This document shows, piece by piece, positions 45,110 to 53,873 of a DNA stretch of 64,000 nt. The notes under the pieces are model-generated. The model had not been told where the DNA came from and did no database searches. It saw nothing but the letters and a program-made list of their open reading frames with translations. The translations under genes and the position numbers were made by a program. The stretch's first letter is position 1. The number at the start of each line of letters is the position of its first letter. The stretch is from Trinickia dinghuensis (GTDB taxonomy: Bacteria; Pseudomonadota; Gammaproteobacteria; Burkholderiales; Burkholderiaceae). The stretch spans positions 657,994 to 721,993 of the forward strand of contig NZ_QRGA01000001.1 of the NCBI RefSeq assembly GCF_003367175.1, written 5' to 3'.

Positions 45110-45513
45110 GGTTCTTGCTCCTTCGAGTGAGAACGACACCGCCGAAACAGATGGCTCGGCCCGGCTTTCCATGATAGTCGCCCACACTGTGGCATGCCTG
45201 GCCCGTTTTTCCAGCAACCCACTAAACGCCCAGCGGGCTGTGGGTTCGGACCACCCTTTCCACAAGCTTTTCCACAGAAACTGTGGATAAGTCGTCAATA
45301 TCCCGCGCCGATTACGAATGGACACATCTGTGTCGGTTCGATGAAGGCCGCTCGCGACTTTTCCCTCCCGCTGCATCCGTTCGTTCCGGCCCCGCGTATT
45401 GAAGGCAGCACGGGTCGAGCGTCGCCATTCGGGAACCGACCGGCGACGCCGACTCGAGCGACCCAAGCCTCACTCAATCAAGGCTTTCTCACATCCCAAT
45501 CAGGAGAATCGAA
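45110..45513. other. Non-coding region with DnaA-box cluster, upstream of buf operon
   Basis: 404 bases between divergent genes. The DnaA-type boxes at 45256-45290 are listed separately. The remainder should hold promoters for both flanking genes, but no clear -35/-10 pair stands out. Confidence 0.45.
45256..45290. other. Cluster of three DnaA-box-like sites
   Basis: CTTTCCACA at 45256-45264, TTTTCCACA at 45268-45276 and TGTGGATAA at 45282-45290 (the reverse complement of the perfect box TTATCCACA). Three such sites in 35 bases is unusual. It lies 7 kb from the iteron origin. Confidence 0.6.
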
Positions 45514-45759
45514 ATGAACAAGCAATGGATCGCCGCCGCCGCCTTCACCGCCGCTCTGGGCTCGATGCTCGCCACGCCCGTTTTTGCCGCCGATATGGAG
45601 AAGTGCTTTGGCATCGCGAAGGCCGGTCAGAACGACTGCAAGGGCAACAACCACTCGTGCGCGGGGCAAGCGACGAAGAGCATGGACAAGGGCGAATTCA
45701 AGGCCGTCGCGAAGGGAACGTGCTCGCAACTGGGCGGCTCGCTGCAGCCCGGCATGTAA
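45514..45759 (+). CDS. bufA1: Bufferin-type precursor peptide (DUF2282, BufA1)
   Basis: 81 residues. A signal peptide ends [10 protein letters not shown]. The mature 56 residues contain four cysteines (31, 42, 49 and 70) in the DUF2282 pattern [18 protein letters not shown]...HSCAG...GTCSQLGG. In bufferins, the multinuclear iron oxygenase encoded next (DUF692) changes core cysteines into heterocycles that bind copper in the periplasm. AGGAG lies seven bases before the ATG. The three genes downstream complete the standard operon. Confidence 0.9.
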   Translation: MNKQWIAAAAFTAALGSMLATPVFAADMEKCFGIAKAGQNDCKGNNHSCAGQATKSMDKGEFKAVAKGTCSQLGGSLQPGM

Positions 45760-45869
45760 GCGCATCGCGTTTTTGACCGGTCGGCCGCCGAATACGCGCG
45801 GCTGCCGGCCGATTGACCTTTCGCTCCGGCCGGAAGTGCGCGAGCGGCCGTGCATGGGGAGCAACGCAA

Positions 45870-46736
45870 ATGAATCCGAAGGTATTGACCGGCGCTGGAC
45901 TGGGGCTGCGTGGGCCCCATGCCGCGGCCGTGCTCGCCCACCTGCCCGCGGTCGGCTGGTGGGAGGCGCATAGCGAAAACTATTTCGGCGGCGGCGAGCC
46001 GATTGCGGCGCTCGAGCAAGTGCGCGCTCGCTATCCCGTGAGCCTGCATGGCGTCGGGCTTGGGCTGGGAAGCGTCGAGGCGCCTGACGCCGAACACCTG
46101 AAGCAATTGAAAGCGCTCGTCGAACGCATCGAACCGGTGCTCGTCTCCGAGCATCTTTGCTGGAATCGCGCCGGCGAGCGCTGCTTCAACGACTTGCTGC
46201 CGGTGCCGCGCGTCGAGGGTGCGTTCGAGGTCGTCGCTCGGCACATCGACGCCGTTCAGAACGGGCTCGGCCGGCCGATCTTGATCGAGAACGTATCCGC
46301 CTATGTCGCGTTCGACGAGCAGATGTGCACCGAGGCCGAGATGCTGGCCGAACTCGTCGCACGCACCGGCTGCGGCGTCTTGCTCGACCTGAACAATCTG
46401 CACGTCAATGCGTTGAACCTGGGCATCGACCCGTTCGCCGAACTCGCGCGGCTGCCTAGGCACTGCGTCGGCGAGATGCACGTGGCCGGATTCGAGTGGC
46501 TCGACGACGTGGCGATCGACACGCACGGGGCGCCCGTTTCCGAGGCTGTCTGGACGCTGCTCGATGCCGCCATCGAACGTTTCGGGCCCACGGCTGTGCT
46601 GCTGGAACGCGACACGAATCTGCCGCCACTCGACGCGCTGCTGCGTGAATACGCGCAGCTCGAAGAACGCGTGCTCAGTGCCGCTGCACGCGCGAGGATG
46701 GCGAACTTGGCGGTGGCCGAGGCAGCGCCATGTTGA
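45870..46736 (+). CDS. bufB: DUF692 multinuclear iron oxygenase, bufferin maturase (BufB)
   Basis: 288 residues of the MNIO (DUF692) TIM-barrel family: GAGLGLRGPHAAAVL, WWEAHSENYFGGG, SLHGVGLGLG, EHLCW, and LLDLNNLHVNA, which supply the His, Glu, Asp and Asn metal ligands. It is predicted to modify cysteines of the BufA peptide. The ATG at 45870 gives the normal N-terminus. Its end overlaps the next gene by 7 bases. Confidence 0.9.
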   Translation: MNPKVLTGAGLGLRGPHAAAVLAHLPAVGWWEAHSENYFGGGEPIAALEQVRARYPVSLHGVGLGLGSVEAPDAEHLKQLKALVERIEPVLVSEHLCWNRAGERCFNDLLPVPRVEGAFEVVARHIDAVQNGLGRPILIENVSAYVAFDEQMCTEAEMLAELVARTGCGVLLDLNNLHVNALNLGIDPFAELARLPRHCVGEMHVAGFEWLDDVAIDTHGAPVSEAVWTLLDAAIERFGPTAVLLERDTNLPPLDALLREYAQLEERVLSAAARARMANLAVAEAAPC

Positions 46737-47497
46737 CCTCGCCCACGCGATACGAGGGGCTGCTCGATCGTTTCGCCGCGTCGCTCGCCGATGACGCATC
46801 GACACCTTGCGGCGTCACGGCCGAGACACGCGAGCGAGTCGATATCTACCGGAACAACGTTCGGCTCAATCGCATCGCCGCCCTGACCGATGCGTTCGCC
46901 AACGTCGTGCAACTCGTCGGCGCCGAGTACTTTCGGGCGCTCGCTCGCGCCTACGTCGAACGCACGCCGGCGAAGTCGGCGAACCTTCATGACGACGGCG
47001 CCGAACTACCGGCGTTCATACGCGGGTTCGAGCCCGCGGCCGATTTGCCGTATCTAGGGGATGTCGCAGAGGTCGACTGGCTGCTGCATCGCGTGTATTT
47101 CGCCGCCGATTCGGGCGCGGCCGCCGATAGCTCAGCGCTTGCCGAACTCGGCCCCGAGCGTTTTGCGGCGGCTTCGCTGCGGTTCGTACCGTCGGTCGGG
47201 CTCGCGCGCTCGGCCGCTTGGCCCATCGCCGACATCCTGCAAATGCATGCCGACGGCACCCCGGCACATCTCGGCGCCGGCGGCCAATCGGTGCTGATTT
47301 GGCGCGAAGCCTTCTCGGTGCGCTGGCAAGCGCTAGGGCAAGCCGAAGCGGACGCCATGGCCGCACTGATGACCGGCATGGCCGTTCAAGCAGTATTCAC
47401 CCAAACTAACGCCGATCCGAGTTCGTTGCTTGCGCAACTATTCGGACATCGGCTCGTTCTCGCCATCGAGGAGCCCATCCATGAAGATCGCCACTAA
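46730..47497 (+). CDS. bufC: Bufferin partner protein (DUF2063, BufC)
   Basis: 255 residues. The N-terminal DUF2063 domain (VDIYRNNVRLNRIAALTDAFANVVQLVGAEYFRALARAYV) covers about residues 30-120. Databases call this a putative DNA-binding domain, but in MNIO systems it works as the substrate-presenting partner of the oxygenase. The C-terminal part holds a second small domain. It overlaps bufB by 7 bases and the DoxX gene by 17 bases. Confidence 0.87.
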   Translation: MLTSPTRYEGLLDRFAASLADDASTPCGVTAETRERVDIYRNNVRLNRIAALTDAFANVVQLVGAEYFRALARAYVERTPAKSANLHDDGAELPAFIRGFEPAADLPYLGDVAEVDWLLHRVYFAADSGAAADSSALAELGPERFAAASLRFVPSVGLARSAAWPIADILQMHADGTPAHLGAGGQSVLIWREAFSVRWQALGQAEADAMAALMTGMAVQAVFTQTNADPSSLLAQLFGHRLVLAIEEPIHEDRH

Positions 47498-47933
47498 CTT
47501 GCTGCGTCGTCTCGATCACGTCGCCGTCGCGCTGCAACCGCTGTTCGCCCTCGCGGTCAGGTTTTATTTATTCCGCGTTTTCTTTCTTTCCGGATTGACG
47601 AAATTGCGCAGTTGGGACAGTACGCTTTATTTGTTTTCCAACGAATATCACGTCCCTGTTCTGCCTCCAGCCGTTGCCGCGGTGATGGGCGCCGGCGGCG
47701 AATTGATCTTTCCCGTGATGTTGCTGCTCGGTTGGCAAAGCCGGTTCGCCGCAGCCGGACTGTTCGTCGTCAATCTCGTCGCAGTCATGTCCTATCCGGG
47801 CTTGGAACCCGTGATGATCAAGGATCACGTTCTGTGGGCCGTGCTGATCGCTTTCTTGTTCTTCCACGGGGTTGGACGTTGGTCTCTACAGGGATTCTTT
47901 CAGCGAACGAATGTGGCCGGTGTTCAGGGGTGA
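47481..47933 (+). CDS. DoxX-family membrane protein of the bufferin operon
   Basis: 150 residues with four predicted helices. The DoxX pattern is clear: FYLFRVFFLSGLTKLRSWDSTLYLFSNEYHVPVLPP near the start, and MGAGGELIFPVMLLLGWQSRFAAAGLFVVNLVAVMSYP. DoxX proteins commonly close bufferin operons; their exact role is not known. The start at 47481 lies within the end of bufC, showing tight coupling. Confidence 0.88.
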   Translation: MKIATNLLRRLDHVAVALQPLFALAVRFYLFRVFFLSGLTKLRSWDSTLYLFSNEYHVPVLPPAVAAVMGAGGELIFPVMLLLGWQSRFAAAGLFVVNLVAVMSYPGLEPVMIKDHVLWAVLIAFLFFHGVGRWSLQGFFQRTNVAGVQG

Positions 47934-48115
47934 CATGCATAACGGCAGGGAGGGTTCGTCACCGCCAGCGATACGTTCAGGTCCGCTTCTTTTCTTGAGA
48001 AGCCGGCCAGGCATCAGGATCGGCAAGCCATGTCGTATTTCATTGCATCGCATTGCTTAGCTTCGAGTGCCGCGTTTTTCCGAGGCTAATCCCGCTCTAC
48101 CTAAGAAAAAACAAA

Positions 48116-48475
48116 TCACGCGAAGAGCGCTTCGACGTTTTCGGGCGGACGGCCAATCACCGCGCGACCGTTGCGAACGACGATCGGCCGCTGCAGCAGA
48201 ATCGGATGCGTAGCGATTGCCTCGAAGAGTTGATCGTCGCTGAGCGCTGGGTCGGCGAGACCTAGATCCGCATAGGGCGCTTCGTTGTCGCGCATCATGT
48301 CTCTGACGGAGCCGCCCAACATTTCGTGAAGCGCCTTGAGATCGTTCACCGAGGGCGGTTCCTTGAGGTACTCGACGATCTTCACGGGTTCGCCGGCTTG
48401 ACCCAGCCGATTGTTGACGAGTTCACATGCGCCGCGAGATTTCGAGCAGCGAGGGTTGTGGTAGATGGTGATCAT
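48116..48475 (-). CDS. arsC: ArsC-family arsenate reductase (glutaredoxin type)
   Basis: 119 residues. The catalytic Cys is in IYHNPRCSKSRGA near residue 10, and the C-terminal RPIVVRNGRAVIGRPPENV is the usual substrate-binding end of ArsC/YfgD proteins. It reduces arsenate to arsenite with glutathione and glutaredoxin, or acts as an ArsC-like protein of unknown role. No arsB or arsR lies nearby, so an arsenic role is not supported by context. Confidence 0.85.
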   Translation of the reverse strand: MITIYHNPRCSKSRGACELVNNRLGQAGEPVKIVEYLKEPPSVNDLKALHEMLGGSVRDMMRDNEAPYADLGLADPALSDDQLFEAIATHPILLQRPIVVRNGRAVIGRPPENVEALFA

Positions 48476-48661
48476 GGGTTTAACGCCTGTTGCAGAGGGG
48501 TCGCTATTTTACGGGCTTGCGGAGCCGCTAGCTGAAGGTGACGGCGGCCCACGCTCGCTCTGATAGCACTCGCGGCCGAGCGCCCCCACATTGCCGCTTG
48601 GCTCGGTCGACACTTCCGAGAACTCGAGACCCCAATATTAGCCGCAGGGGGTTCCGGACGG

Positions 48662-48675
48662 TTTATGCGCATAAA
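48662..48675. promoter_or_regulatory. parS-like palindrome 1
   Basis: TTTATGCGCATAAA, a perfect 14-base palindrome. The same sequence occurs three times in 1.1 kb around parA, as expected for ParB binding sites of a Burkholderia secondary chromosome. Confidence 0.85.
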
Positions 48676-49004
48676 GGCGCCCTCAACCTGGCAGTCAACA
48701 CCCTGTGATCGCGGGTTCTTTCGGACGCTTGTCGATTCATATCGGCGACTTCGACCAGCCGCTCGACGGCACCCAGCCATTCCACGGAATCGACGGCCTA
48801 CATCGGTTAGGCGATGCCCACATCCTCGAGCAGCACGCCAACATCGGCACCGACAATTGTCGCCAGTCCAGACTAGCGTCGCAGCAAGCGATCTCGCGAT
48901 GCGATGCATCGCCTTTGTTCACCGTCAACGCACCGGCATGACCGAGTAGCCAGGCGCGCCCATCAATCCCTCGAATCACCCCCCTCGAACGATCGCCTCG
49001 TGCC

Positions 49005-49018
49005 TTTATGCGCATAAA
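49005..49018. promoter_or_regulatory. parS-like palindrome 2
   Basis: A second exact TTTATGCGCATAAA, 46 bases before the presumed parA -35. ParB bound here could both mark the centromere and restrain parA transcription. Confidence 0.85.
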
Positions 49019-49063
49019 CCGCTGGCCGAATGGCTAATTCGTGGTGACATCGCGACGAAATTA

Positions 49064-49091
49064 TTGAAATTCAAAATACACAAGGTAAAAT
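49064..49091 (+). promoter_or_regulatory. Probable parA promoter
   Basis: TTGAAA at 49064-49069 and TAAAAT at 49086-49091, 16 bases apart, in an AT-rich stretch just before the parA ribosome site at 49105-49110. The leader would be very short. Confidence 0.6.
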
Positions 49092-49118
49092 TCTGCGATC
49101 TGTTAAGGAGTGAAAAAA

Positions 49119-49781
49119 TTGGCAGCGGAAATCGTCGCGGTAACTCAACAGAAGGGCGGGGTAGGTAAAAGCACGATCGCCATGCATCTGGGCGCGGCTT
49201 TTCATGAGAAGGGGAAGCGCGTCCTCGTCGTCGACGCCGATGGCCAAAACACCCTCGTACACTGGGCTAGCGCATCGGCTGATGGCGATACCGGCATCCC
49301 TTTTCCCGTCGTGAATCTCTCCGAGGCCGGTGGGCAAATCCATCGAGAGATTAAGAAATTCATCGGTGACTACGACGTGATCGTCGTCGACTGCCCACCG
49401 TCCATCACGGAGAAAGTGTCGGGCGTCGTACTGCTAGCCGCAACGGTCGCCGTCATCCCAACCTCGTCGTCACCGGCCGATTACTGGTCGAGCGTCGGTT
49501 TGGTCAAGCTGGTCCAACAGGCGCAGGTGATGAACGAAGATCTCCGCGCGGTGTTCCTGCTGAACAAGACCGAAGAGAAACGCATGCTCACGCGAGAACT
49601 CAAGCGAGCACTCGAAGATCTCGGCTTCCCGCTACTGAAAACCCAAATCCCGACGCGCGAGGCCTATAAACAGGCCATGGCGCTCGGGCAAACCGTATTG
49701 CAAATGAGCGACCGCGGCGCGAAGCTCGCCGCGGCAGAAATCCGCGCGTGCGCGGACGAGATCGCGTCTATGCTTCCCTGA
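49119..49781 (+). CDS. parA: ParA partition ATPase
   Basis: 220 residues. It has the deviant Walker A motif QQKGGVGKST near residue 10, VLVVDADGQNTLVHW, and VIVVDCPPSI. It lacks the N-terminal DNA-binding domain of P1-type ParA, as expected for chromosomal and chromid types. It moves ParB-parS complexes to segregate the replicon. The start is the TTG at 49119, eight bases after AAGGAG (49105-49110). An in-frame GTG at 49110 overlaps that ribosome site and is unlikely. Confidence 0.93.
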   Translation: MAAEIVAVTQQKGGVGKSTIAMHLGAAFHEKGKRVLVVDADGQNTLVHWASASADGDTGIPFPVVNLSEAGGQIHREIKKFIGDYDVIVVDCPPSITEKVSGVVLLAATVAVIPTSSSPADYWSSVGLVKLVQQAQVMNEDLRAVFLLNKTEEKRMLTRELKRALEDLGFPLLKTQIPTREAYKQAMALGQTVLQMSDRGAKLAAAEIRACADEIASMLP

Positions 49782-49782
49782 C

Positions 49783-49796
49783 TTTATGCGCATAAA
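49783..49796. promoter_or_regulatory. parS-like palindrome 3, between parA and parB
   Basis: TTTATGCGCATAAA starting two bases after the parA stop. Its right end runs directly into AAAGGA, the ribosome site of parB, so ParB bound here would sit on the leader of its own gene. Confidence 0.85.
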
Positions 49797-49805
49797 GGAC
49801 CCTCA

Positions 49806-50867
49806 ATGAAACCCTCCCAGTTCGCCAAAGGCTTCCAAGCGCGCCCCGACATCACGAGCAGCGAAAAGCGCACGGCGCTCGACCGGCTCAACGCGATTGA
49901 TAACCTCGTAAAGAACGATGCCGCGCCGTCAGCAAAAGGCGCCTCGAAGCGAGCCGAACCGGCGCTTCACGCCGTTCCGTCCGCCGACGAAGTCGTCAAT
50001 GCCAACGAATCGGCCGACTATCATGCTTGGCGTACGGCGAATGGCTATCAACCCGGTCAAGTCATCGAACTTGAACTGAAAGCGATCAAGCCGAGCCCGT
50101 TCAATCCTCGGCACTTCTATCTGAAGACATCGATCGCCGAGCTAGCGGTCAATCTGGCGAAGCAAGGCCAGCAGCAGGCGATTCACGTCATCCCCGACTA
50201 TGCCAACGCCGGCACGTATTTCGTCAGTGACGGGGGACGGCGCGTCCGCGCCTTGAAAGAGGCAAACAACGAAACGGTCAAAGCCGTCGTCGTCGATTTG
50301 CCGATCGGGATCGAGAGCTACAAGCTCGGTTACGACCTCAACGTTCAACGCGACTCGCAAACCGTGTTCGACAACGCCGTGGTCTGGCGACGGTTTCTCG
50401 ACGAACAGCACTTCCAAAGTCAAAAGGAACTCGCGGAGCACCTCGGGCTGGACGAATCGACGGTAGCCGTCGCGCTATCGCTCGCGAAGCTACCCGAATC
50501 GGTCATGCAGGAGATGGTGGCCCGTCCCGATCGGTTCGGTTCGAACATGGCATATCAGGTTGGCCGCTACTATTCCGCGCGCGGCGTCGAGTCGACGCTA
50601 CGGTTGATCAACCGGATCGTTTCGGACGATCTCAGCACACGCCAAGTCGCGGACATCGTGAAGGGCCGGGCGACCCCGCAAGAGAACGTCAAACCTGCGA
50701 CGCGCCAACGCTACGCGCAGCGGATGGAAATCAAGTTGGATGGCGTTGCGGTGGGCGATTTGAAATCGTATGGCGACGATCGACTCGAGTTGCGATTGCG
50801 CGGATTGTCGCGCGATAAGCGTGACGACATCCTGCGGCAAATCGAACAGATGCTGCAGTCGAGCTAA
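49806..50867 (+). CDS. parB: ParB centromere-binding protein
   Basis: 353 residues. The N-terminal CTP-binding ParB/Srx domain covers about 85-175, with IKPSPFNPRHFY and YFVSDGGRRVRALKEAN. The helix-turn-helix follows (SQKELAEHLGLDESTVAVALSLAKLP near 205-230). A C-terminal dimer part ends the protein. It binds the TTTATGCGCATAAA sites and spreads. It is co-transcribed with parA, 24 bases apart, and converges on the rep gene. Confidence 0.93.
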   Translation: MKPSQFAKGFQARPDITSSEKRTALDRLNAIDNLVKNDAAPSAKGASKRAEPALHAVPSADEVVNANESADYHAWRTANGYQPGQVIELELKAIKPSPFNPRHFYLKTSIAELAVNLAKQGQQQAIHVIPDYANAGTYFVSDGGRRVRALKEANNETVKAVVVDLPIGIESYKLGYDLNVQRDSQTVFDNAVVWRRFLDEQHFQSQKELAEHLGLDESTVAVALSLAKLPESVMQEMVARPDRFGSNMAYQVGRYYSARGVESTLRLINRIVSDDLSTRQVADIVKGRATPQENVKPATRQRYAQRMEIKLDGVAVGDLKSYGDDRLELRLRGLSRDKRDDILRQIEQMLQSS

Positions 50868-50928
50868 GCAAGCAGCGGCGCATTGAAACCGAACCAGTCG
50901 AACGGCGCAGCCTCAGGGCATCGAACCC

Positions 50929-52293
50929 TCAAGCCGCCCGCGACTGGTTCAGCGTGAATGACAGCAGATCGCCGTCAGTCGGCTCGCCCCAAGTCTTGCG
51001 CGCGAGCCAATCGAAAAAGGCTGTCTCGGCGAGTTTGGAACTCAAGCCTCGGCGACGCCAGTCCTCCCGCAGATGGGAACCCAGTTGCGGCAGCATGTCC
51101 TCTTCGAACGACTGCCGCGCGAGCACCTGCTCCGACTCGCCTTGCTCTTCGTAAAGCACGCGCGCCTCTTTACGGCGATAGGCCGCGTACTCGTCCAGCA
51201 ATCGCGCCTTCAGCTCGTCGGCGGGCACGGTAGCCGTGAGCCGGCTGCTGGCGCCCGCAGGGGGCTGCTCGATCAAATCGACGGGCGGGGCATAGCCCTT
51301 TTTGAGCGCATCCTTGAACAGCGCCGGTGCGCTACGAACAGGCGGTAGCGACGTGCTCCGCATGCGCTGTTCGGTCATCTGCAGCGCAGCCCGGATCCGG
51401 TTCTCCTCGCTATCGGCGTACAGCGTCTGTGCTTCCTTGAGCGGAATGCCGATCTTGACCATCCGATCGACCAGCGTGCTGTCGAAGACGTTCGGATGCT
51501 CGTCGAGCGCAAGCATCGGCTGTTTGCGCTCGGTCACACGGAATTGGATCTCGGCGACGCGCCGGCCTTCGCGATGCTCGATCAGCTCCACGAAGATATT
51601 CGTCACCGCGTTGACCTCCGCGATCGCCGGCCGCAGATAGTCGCGCTTGAAATACTTGTATTCGCGTTTGGCTTCGTCGCCGGCCTCGGTGTCCGGTGTG
51701 CCGGACAAGATCGGACGCCACCAGCCCCACGACTCGCGCATCGTCAGGTGGCTGGGGTTAGTCAGATATCGCACGCAGATTTCGTAGAGCGCCAGCCCCG
51801 CGCTGCTGCGCAATTGGCTCTGGAACTGCAAGCTCAGGCGAGCGTATTGCACCGGATCCAGCAGCTTCTTCTTGATCTTCGGCGCGAACGAGAACTCCAC
51901 CCACACACGGCGTGTGGTGGGATCCTCGAGAATTTCGGCATCGGCGATCAATGTCGAGATCCCCCACTTGCGCCCGGGCTTCTGGCTCGACGTGCCTTGG
52001 CTCCATTCCACCTGGACGGACACCATCCGCCGCAGGTGCTCTTTCACGAGCGCGGTATCGTTCGAGTCGAAAGCGGAGTTCGCGACGATATCCGACAACA
52101 GCGCGCGATAGGTATCGCCCGCTTCGTCTGCCTGCTGGGCGACGGCCAGCAGCACGTTGAACAGCTTTCGCGTGAGGAGCGTGATCTTGCCGCTCTTCGG
52201 CTGAATCGCAATCGCTTCGACGGCCTTGCGCAGTTCAGCGGAGCTCGGGCTCACCACATCGGTTTTCTTCGCGCGCTTAGTTGCCGTAGCCAT
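50929..52293 (-). CDS. Replication initiator protein (Rep_3/RepB type)
   Basis: 454 residues. The body resembles the double winged-helix initiators of iteron plasmids: AIQPKSGKITLLTRKLFNVLLAVAQQ near the start, and RSSAGLALYEICVRYLTNPS...YKYFKRDYLRPAIAEVNAVTNIFVELIEHREGRRVAEIQFRV in the middle. This is the initiator type of Burkholderia chromosome 2 replicons. It should bind the iterons at 52413-53707, directly upstream. The C-terminal 150 residues are an extension not found in small plasmid Rep proteins. Regulation by iterons close to its own promoter is likely. Confidence 0.88.
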   Translation of the reverse strand: MATATKRAKKTDVVSPSSAELRKAVEAIAIQPKSGKITLLTRKLFNVLLAVAQQADEAGDTYRALLSDIVANSAFDSNDTALVKEHLRRMVSVQVEWSQGTSSQKPGRKWGISTLIADAEILEDPTTRRVWVEFSFAPKIKKKLLDPVQYARLSLQFQSQLRSSAGLALYEICVRYLTNPSHLTMRESWGWWRPILSGTPDTEAGDEAKREYKYFKRDYLRPAIAEVNAVTNIFVELIEHREGRRVAEIQFRVTERKQPMLALDEHPNVFDSTLVDRMVKIGIPLKEAQTLYADSEENRIRAALQMTEQRMRSTSLPPVRSAPALFKDALKKGYAPPVDLIEQPPAGASSRLTATVPADELKARLLDEYAAYRRKEARVLYEEQGESEQVLARQSFEEDMLPQLGSHLREDWRRRGLSSKLAETAFFDWLARKTWGEPTDGDLLSFTLNQSRAA

Positions 52294-52412
52294 GCGTCGG
52301 TCGGGAAAGAAAATTTCCGACAGGATACAGAGTGTGGTGATGGGCGTCTAGAACCCCCCTCTCACCCTTCCCGGTGAAATACCGTTCGTAACGGCGGCTC
52401 ACCTCGATCGGC

Positions 52413-53707
52413 TCCCGCAAAGGCTCACCACGCCGAATATCGACGTGTGAACTGCGCCGTTGCCGCGCATGGTGTTCGTCGCGGCGCGTCCTCAAATGCG
52501 TTGTCGCAAGGCGCGCAAACCGTTCCCGTATCGTCTCACCATGCCGATTGTCGCTATTTCGCGACGCAAATCGGCCGGCCGTTTCCACGGGAGCGGAACG
52601 TCCGAAGCGGCCCTTCCGCGGGCCAAATTCTGTTGCGCCGCAAGGCGCCAGCGCACAAACCGTGAACTATCGCGCTCACGCCAACGCACGAATCGAGGTG
52701 CCTCCCGAACAAGCTCACCATTGGGCCGCCCGAAAGGCCGCGCTGCTGCGGGATTTGCCAATTTCGATGCTCGAAGCACGGTAAAACGCTCCCGCAAATG
52801 CTCACCTCAGCGCATTTTGGGATAGGAAGCTCGGTTTCGGCGCCTCCGTGGGCCTGGTCCCGCAAACACTCACCTCAACCGGGCCTCAGGGAGATTTCTC
52901 AAATGGATCCGATACTTAGCTTCGACGCTTCCTACTAGCGTCCTCTCAATTCGAGTCCCGAATTAGCTCACCTCAAGCTCGCAGCTCACCCGGAAGCCTT
53001 CCTCGAGAACACCTCCGGGTCGTCCCCGAAAAAGCTCACCTCCGACGTTCCGCAGCACTTGCAAGCCGGCTCACCAATGCGATACAGCCGCGCTTCCCGG
53101 GAAAGTGGCGACTAACTTCCCCGTGAACCACGAATTCGGCGACGAATTTGGCTCCTGAAAACACTCACCTCTAAGCTGCGGGCACTAGAGATGCTAAGTA
53201 CCGCGATCCGCTCGGCAGCTGGTCCCGAAAAAGCTCACCATGACACCTGAGGCGCCGGGAAATCTGGTACCGGCAGACTTCACGGCGGCCATTTATACCG
53301 TTTCTGCTCCCGAGAAAGCTCACCCATGGACGATTTCAGGCCCCGTACCCCCGGGTTTTCCCGAAAAATCTCACCTCGCGTGCGCATTTTTTCCCGAAAT
53401 GTCTCACCAAGCCCCTTCGAGAGCCGTATTCCAGGCCGAAATCGGCTGTTTTAGCGCCTCCCGCAAGACCTCACCTTTCGTATTTTCAGTTAAGGAGATG
53501 CTTCACGTAACGACAGGGGTTCCAGCTGCAACATCTCCCGAAATGCCTCACCATCGGCCGGCCGGGTGCTGCGGCCGCGTCCTGAATCCCCTCACGACCT
53601 TTCCTGATCCTGCTCACGGTCGTTCCCGAACCCCATCACGGAGCTATCCCGTCGAAGCTCACTTCAGTTCCCGAAAAGCTTCACCCAACCGGCCGGAAAG
53701 CCTTACC
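52413..53707 (+). repeat. Iteron array, 19 clear copies of TCCCGNAANNNCTCACC
   Basis: All copies lie on the plus strand. Starts: 52413, 52524, 52703, 52790, 52858, 52956, 53024, 53153, 53223, 53308, 53359, 53392, 53459, 53536, 53580, 53602, 53624, 53647 and 53669, each 17 bases. Degenerate copies end at 52403, 52990, 53075 and 53707. From 53580 on, copies follow each other every 22 or 23 bases; further left, spacing is irregular (33-179) but the match is better. These should be Rep binding sites. Confidence 0.88.
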
Positions 53708-53727
53708 AGGTAAGGGATCCGCGTGGC

Positions 53728-53873
53728 GTTAACGTTTTTAACAAGGGTTCAAGGGTGTTTACTTCAACTACTCTCTAGACGTACCCGTGTGCCCGTTGAT
53801 AAACAACGGACCCAAAACCATTCCGTCCCGTGAAACAACGGTCATCTAAAGAAAAATCAGGAGATTTTCTTTA
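53728..53873. other. AT-rich probable DNA unwinding element with inverted repeats
   Basis: An AT-rich stretch right after the last iteron. It has GTTAA-N5-TTAAC at 53728-53742 and a longer inverted repeat, TAAAGAAAAATC at 53847-53858 with GATTTTCTTTA at 53863-53873 (one bulged base). Position and base content fit the melting site. Confidence 0.55.

Larger units (their letters stand above)
48476..49063. other. Non-coding centromere region upstream of parA
   Basis: About 590 bases with two of the three TTTATGCGCATAAA palindromes and no gene with coding character. Together with the site between parA and parB it forms the presumed centromere of this replicon. Confidence 0.65.

Noticed and set aside
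48116..48475. Arsenic resistance operon
   Set aside because: Only an ArsC-like gene is present; no arsR, arsB or acr3 lies nearby.
49110..49118. GTG at 49110 as the parA start
   Set aside because: It overlaps the AAGGAG ribosome site; the TTG at 49119 has ideal spacing.
52413..53707. CRISPR array
   Set aside because: Repeats are only 17 bases, spacing varies from 22 to 179 bases, and no cas gene is near; they are iterons.
53240..53713. 157-codon open frame across the iteron array
   Set aside because: The peptide is a translation of iterons (recurring PEKAH, PEKSH, PEMSH, PEMPH), with no ribosome site, no domain and no codon bias of a gene.
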